A stretch of 64,000 bases of DNA from Nostoc sp. NMS8 (GTDB taxonomy: Bacteria; Cyanobacteriota; Cyanobacteriia; Cyanobacteriales; Nostocaceae), in contig NZ_JABXKK010000104.1 of the NCBI RefSeq assembly GCF_017115045.1, positions 62,001 through 126,000 on the forward strand, read 5' to 3'. Of this stretch, positions 61,545-64,000 are shown one piece after another. The notes under the pieces were generated by a model. That model did not search any database and had not been told where the DNA came from. It was given only the letters and a program-made list of their open reading frames with translations. The position numbers and the translations under genes are program-made. Each line of letters starts with the position of its first letter. The stretch's first letter is position 1.

Positions 61545-64000
61545 ATGGCTACAGTATCTACAAGTACTTTATCTCTATCTGCCCAAGAGCGATCGCTCAT
61601 CTTGTGGTTTGATGAAGTTGGCATTGCTGACATCCCCGTAGTTGGTGGTAAAAATGCTTCACTGGGGGAAATGATTCAACAGTTAACACCCAAAGGGATT
61701 AACGTTCCCACTGGATTCGCCACCACTGCTTATGCTTATCGTTATTTCATTCAATCAGCGGGGTTAGAAGCAAAGCTACGCAAACTCTTTGCAGATTTAG
61801 ATGTTGAGGATGTGAAAAATTTGCGAGAACGGGGAAAAAAAGCGCGATCGCTATTAATCCACACCCCATTTCCGGTAGAATTGCGGGAAGCGATCGCCAT
61901 AGCATACCATCACCTCTGTGAACAATACCATACAGAGACAGATGTGGCAGTCCGTTCTAGTGCCACCGCAGAAGACCTCCCCGACGCAAGTTTTGCCGGA
62001 CAGCAGGAAACCTACCTCAACGTTGTCGGTGCAGAAGGAGTTTTAGCAGCTTGTCATAAATGCTTTGCTTCCATATTTACCGATCGCGCTATTTCTTATC
62101 GTCACGCCAAGGGATTTGACCACTTTAGCATTGCCCTTGCCGTTGGCGTACAAAAAATGGTGCGTTCTGACTTAGCAACCTCTGGGGTGATGTTCTCTAT
62201 TGATACAGAAACCGGATTTAAAGATGCAGCACTAATTACAGCTGCCTACGGGTTAGGTGAAAACGTTGTTCAGGGGTCTGTAAATCCCGATGAATATTAT
62301 GTTTTTAAGCCAACTTTAAAAGCTGGTTTTCGTCCAATTATTGATAAAAAATTGGGCAGTAAAGAACTGAAAATGATTTATGATGACGGCTCAAAATTTA
62401 CGAAAAATGTTTCGGTTTCAGCCAGCGAAAGAGGTAAATTTGCCCTGAATAATGAAGAGATTTTACAACTAGCAAATTGGGCGTGTTTAATTGAAGACCA
62501 TTATTCCCAAGTCCACGGCATTTTCACCCCAATGGATATCGAGTGGGCAAAAGATGGCATTACTAACCAACTTTTTATTGTGCAAGCACGTCCCGAAACC
62601 GTCCAATCGCAGAAGACAGGAAACGTGCTGCGGAGTTATCGTTTGTTATTGAGGAATAGGGAATGGGGAATAGGGAATGGGGAAAAATCTTCCCACTCTT
62701 CATTATCTGATTCCCAATCCCCAATCCCCCTGGTTACGGGAAGTGCGATTGGGGAAGCTATTAGTCAAGGGAAAGTACGCCTAATTTTAGATGTTCAGAA
62801 ACTTGAGCAGTTCCAAGTTGGCGAAGTTTTGGTGACAGAGAGAACTGACCCCGATTGGGAACCAATTATGAAACGCGCCAGTGCAATTGTCACCAATTCT
62901 GGGGGCAGAACGTGCCACGCCGCAATTATTGCGCGAGAATTGGGTGTACCTGCGATCGTGGGATGCGGTAATGCTACAGAAATCTTAAAACCTGGTCAAG
63001 AAGTAACAATTTCTTGCGCTGAAGGGGAAGAAGGAAAAGTTTATGCAGGCTTATTACCTTTTGAAGTTGAAGAAGTTGCTTTAGAGAACTTACCGCGCAC
63101 CCATACTCAAATTTTAATGAATGTGGGTAATCCCCAAGAAGCATTAAGTTTATCGGCAATTCCCAATGATGGAGTAGGTTTAGCGCGGACAGAATTTATT
63201 ATTGCTAACCAAATTCAAATTCATCCAATGGCGTTGATTCATTATGAATTATTAAAAGATGAATTTGTCAAATCCAAAATTGCTGAAATCACCTCACTTT
63301 ACGACGATAAAACTCAATATTTTGTCGATAAATTAGCCCAAGGTATAGGTAGAATTGCCGCGGCATTTTATCCCAAACCTGTGATTGTCAGAACATCCGA
63401 TTTCAAAAGTAATGAATATGCCAACTTGTTAGGTGGGCGGCAATTTGAACCCCATGAAGAAAACCCAATGCTGGGTTGGCGAGGAGCAGCACGTTACTAT
63501 GATGAAGGCTACAGAGAAGCTTTTGCCCTAGAATGTCATGCCATCAAACGAGTACGGGAAGATATGGGTTTAACGAATGTTATTCCGATGATTCCTTTTT
63601 GTCGAACTCCTGATGAAGGGCGGTTGGTTTTGGCAGAGATGGCAAAAAATGGTTTAAAACAAGGTGTTAACGGCTTGCAAGTTTATGTAATGTGTGAGTT
63701 GCCCAGTAATGTGATTCTGGCTGAGGAATTTGCAGACGTATTTGATGGCTTCTCGATCGGTTCTAATGATTTAACTCAGCTAACACTGGGGATAGACAGA
63801 GATTCGGCGTTGGTAGCGAGATTGTTTGATGAACGCAGTCCAGCTGTCAAGGAAATGGTGAAAATGGCTATAAAAGCTGCAAAAAAACATAACCGCAAAA
63901 TCGGCATTTGTGGACAAGCACCCAGCGATTACCCAGAATTTGCCCAATTTTTGGTGGAACAAGGAATTGACTCAATTAGTCTGAATCCAGATTCGGTTTT
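61545..64000 (+). CDS. ppsA: Phosphoenolpyruvate synthase (cut by window edge)
   Basis: From the ATG at 61545 the frame stays open to the window end (about 818 residues). The N-terminal ATP-grasp-like domain has VVGGKNASLGEMI, DVAVRSSATAEDLPDASFAG, SGVMFSIDTETGF and EWAKDGITNQLFIVQARPET. The phosphohistidine domain has TNSGGRTCHAAIIARELGVP with the catalytic His. The PEP-binding barrel includes GVGLARTEFII, NPMLGWRGAARYY, GSNDLTQLTLGIDRD and KIGICGQAPSD. It makes PEP from pyruvate and ATP. A short-repeat insert (62650-62733) lies in the linker between the first two domains. Confidence 0.95.
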   Translation, partial: MATVSTSTLSLSAQERSLILWFDEVGIADIPVVGGKNASLGEMIQQLTPKGINVPTGFATTAYAYRYFIQSAGLEAKLRKLFADLDVEDVKNLRERGKKARSLLIHTPFPVELREAIAIAYHHLCEQYHTETDVAVRSSATAEDLPDASFAGQQETYLNVVGAEGVLAACHKCFASIFTDRAISYRHAKGFDHFSIALAVGVQKMVRSDLATSGVMFSIDTETGFKDAALITAAYGLGENVVQGSVNPDEYYVFKPTLKAGFRPIIDKKLGSKELKMIYDDGSKFTKNVSVSASERGKFALNNEEILQLANWACLIEDHYSQVHGIFTPMDIEWAKDGITNQLFIVQARPETVQSQKTGNVLRSYRLLLRNREWGIGNGEKSSHSSLSDSQSPIPLVTGSAIGEAISQGKVRLILDVQKLEQFQVGEVLVTERTDPDWEPIMKRASAIVTNSGGRTCHAAIIARELGVPAIVGCGNATEILKPGQEVTISCAEGEEGKVYAGLLPFEVEEVALENLPRTHTQILMNVGNPQEALSLSAIPNDGVGLARTEFIIANQIQIHPMALIHYELLKDEFVKSKIAEITSLYDDKTQYFVDKLAQGIGRIAAAFYPKPVIVRTSDFKSNEYANLLGGRQFEPHEENPMLGWRGAARYYDEGYREAFALECHAIKRVREDMGLTNVIPMIPFCRTPDEGRLVLAEMAKNGLKQGVNGLQVYVMCELPSNVILAEEFADVFDGFSIGSNDLTQLTLGIDRDSALVARLFDERSPAVKEMVKMAIKAAKKHNRKIGICGQAPSDYPEFAQFLVEQGIDSISLNPDSV
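62650..62733 (+). repeat. In-frame G-rich repeat insert inside ppsA
   Basis: GGGAATGGGGAATAGGGAAT followed by the complementary CCCAATCCCCAATCCCC. It is translated as NREWGIGNGEK through SQSPIPL between the ATP-binding and phosphohistidine domains, keeping the frame. Confidence 0.8.

Overview
The window is chromosomal DNA of a filamentous, probably heterocyst-forming cyanobacterium (Nostoc/Anabaena-like). Palindromic GCGATCGC octamers are frequent in the host genes, spacers carry short G-rich repeats of the GGGACTGGGGATT type, and several genes are of cyanobacterial type (ruvB N-terminus, YvcK with an N-terminal membrane region, CPA2 antiporters, an AMIN-domain protein). All calls come from reading the sequence; no database search was run.

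Layout. 1-1383: ruvB start, hisF and a small membrane protein. 1477-18613: a 17.1-kb AT-rich integrated phage-like element in a tRNA-Ala(GGC) gene, bounded by a 48-bp direct repeat. It has an integrase, a divergent family-A DNA polymerase, a KilAC-type antirepressor, a ribbon-helix-helix protein, a 1.3-kb non-coding region and a rightward portal/capsid/fibre block, but no recognisable terminase, protease, tape measure or lysis gene. 18643-31587: host genes (SGNH hydrolase, two CPA2 antiporters, AMIN protein, murE, a glutaredoxin-like protein, an AtzG/AtzE-like pair, a CDP-alcohol phosphatidyltransferase). 31725-40690: a signalling cluster (histidine kinase plus LuxR-type regulator on the plus strand; REC-kinase, REC-GGDEF-EAL and a large Cache-HAMP-PAS hybrid kinase on the minus strand). 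41206-50192: MOSC protein, lepB, pyrC, a patatin, tsaE, yvcK, ruvC. 58952-64000: an HTH/AAA-like ATPase, a small membrane protein and the start of ppsA.

The most unusual part is 50451-58951, a Ro60 (TROVE-vWA) locus interleaved with at least six structured RNA units on the same strand. Each unit has the same scaffold: outer stem P1, an asymmetric internal loop with conserved GYGCCCYRAY on the 5' side and RACUUG on the 3' side, stem P2, then a conserved UACAYA element. P1 and P2 differ in sequence between units but stay paired. The internal loop resembles the Ro-binding site of Y RNAs as I remember it. The apical modules look like copies of translation-machinery parts: two tRNA-like bodies (anticodon positions CUA and AAA), a bare anticodon-like stem-loop (GCA), a circularly permuted class II (Leu/Ser-like) tRNA, a permuted piece of 23S rRNA around helix 69, and one unit with both the sarcin-ricin loop and the L11-binding GTPase-associated centre. 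Between the RNAs lie a ubiquitin-like protein ending in Gly, two unrecognised proteins, a SEC-C gene needing two +1 frameshifts, the Ro60 homologue and an E1/ThiF-like protein. I infer a Ro-RNP system presenting decoys or templates of common ribotoxin or RNA-damage targets; this is a hypothesis.

Two miniature inverted-repeat families (three copies of about 200 bp, two of about 97 bp) and in-frame short-repeat insertions inside several proteins are also present.
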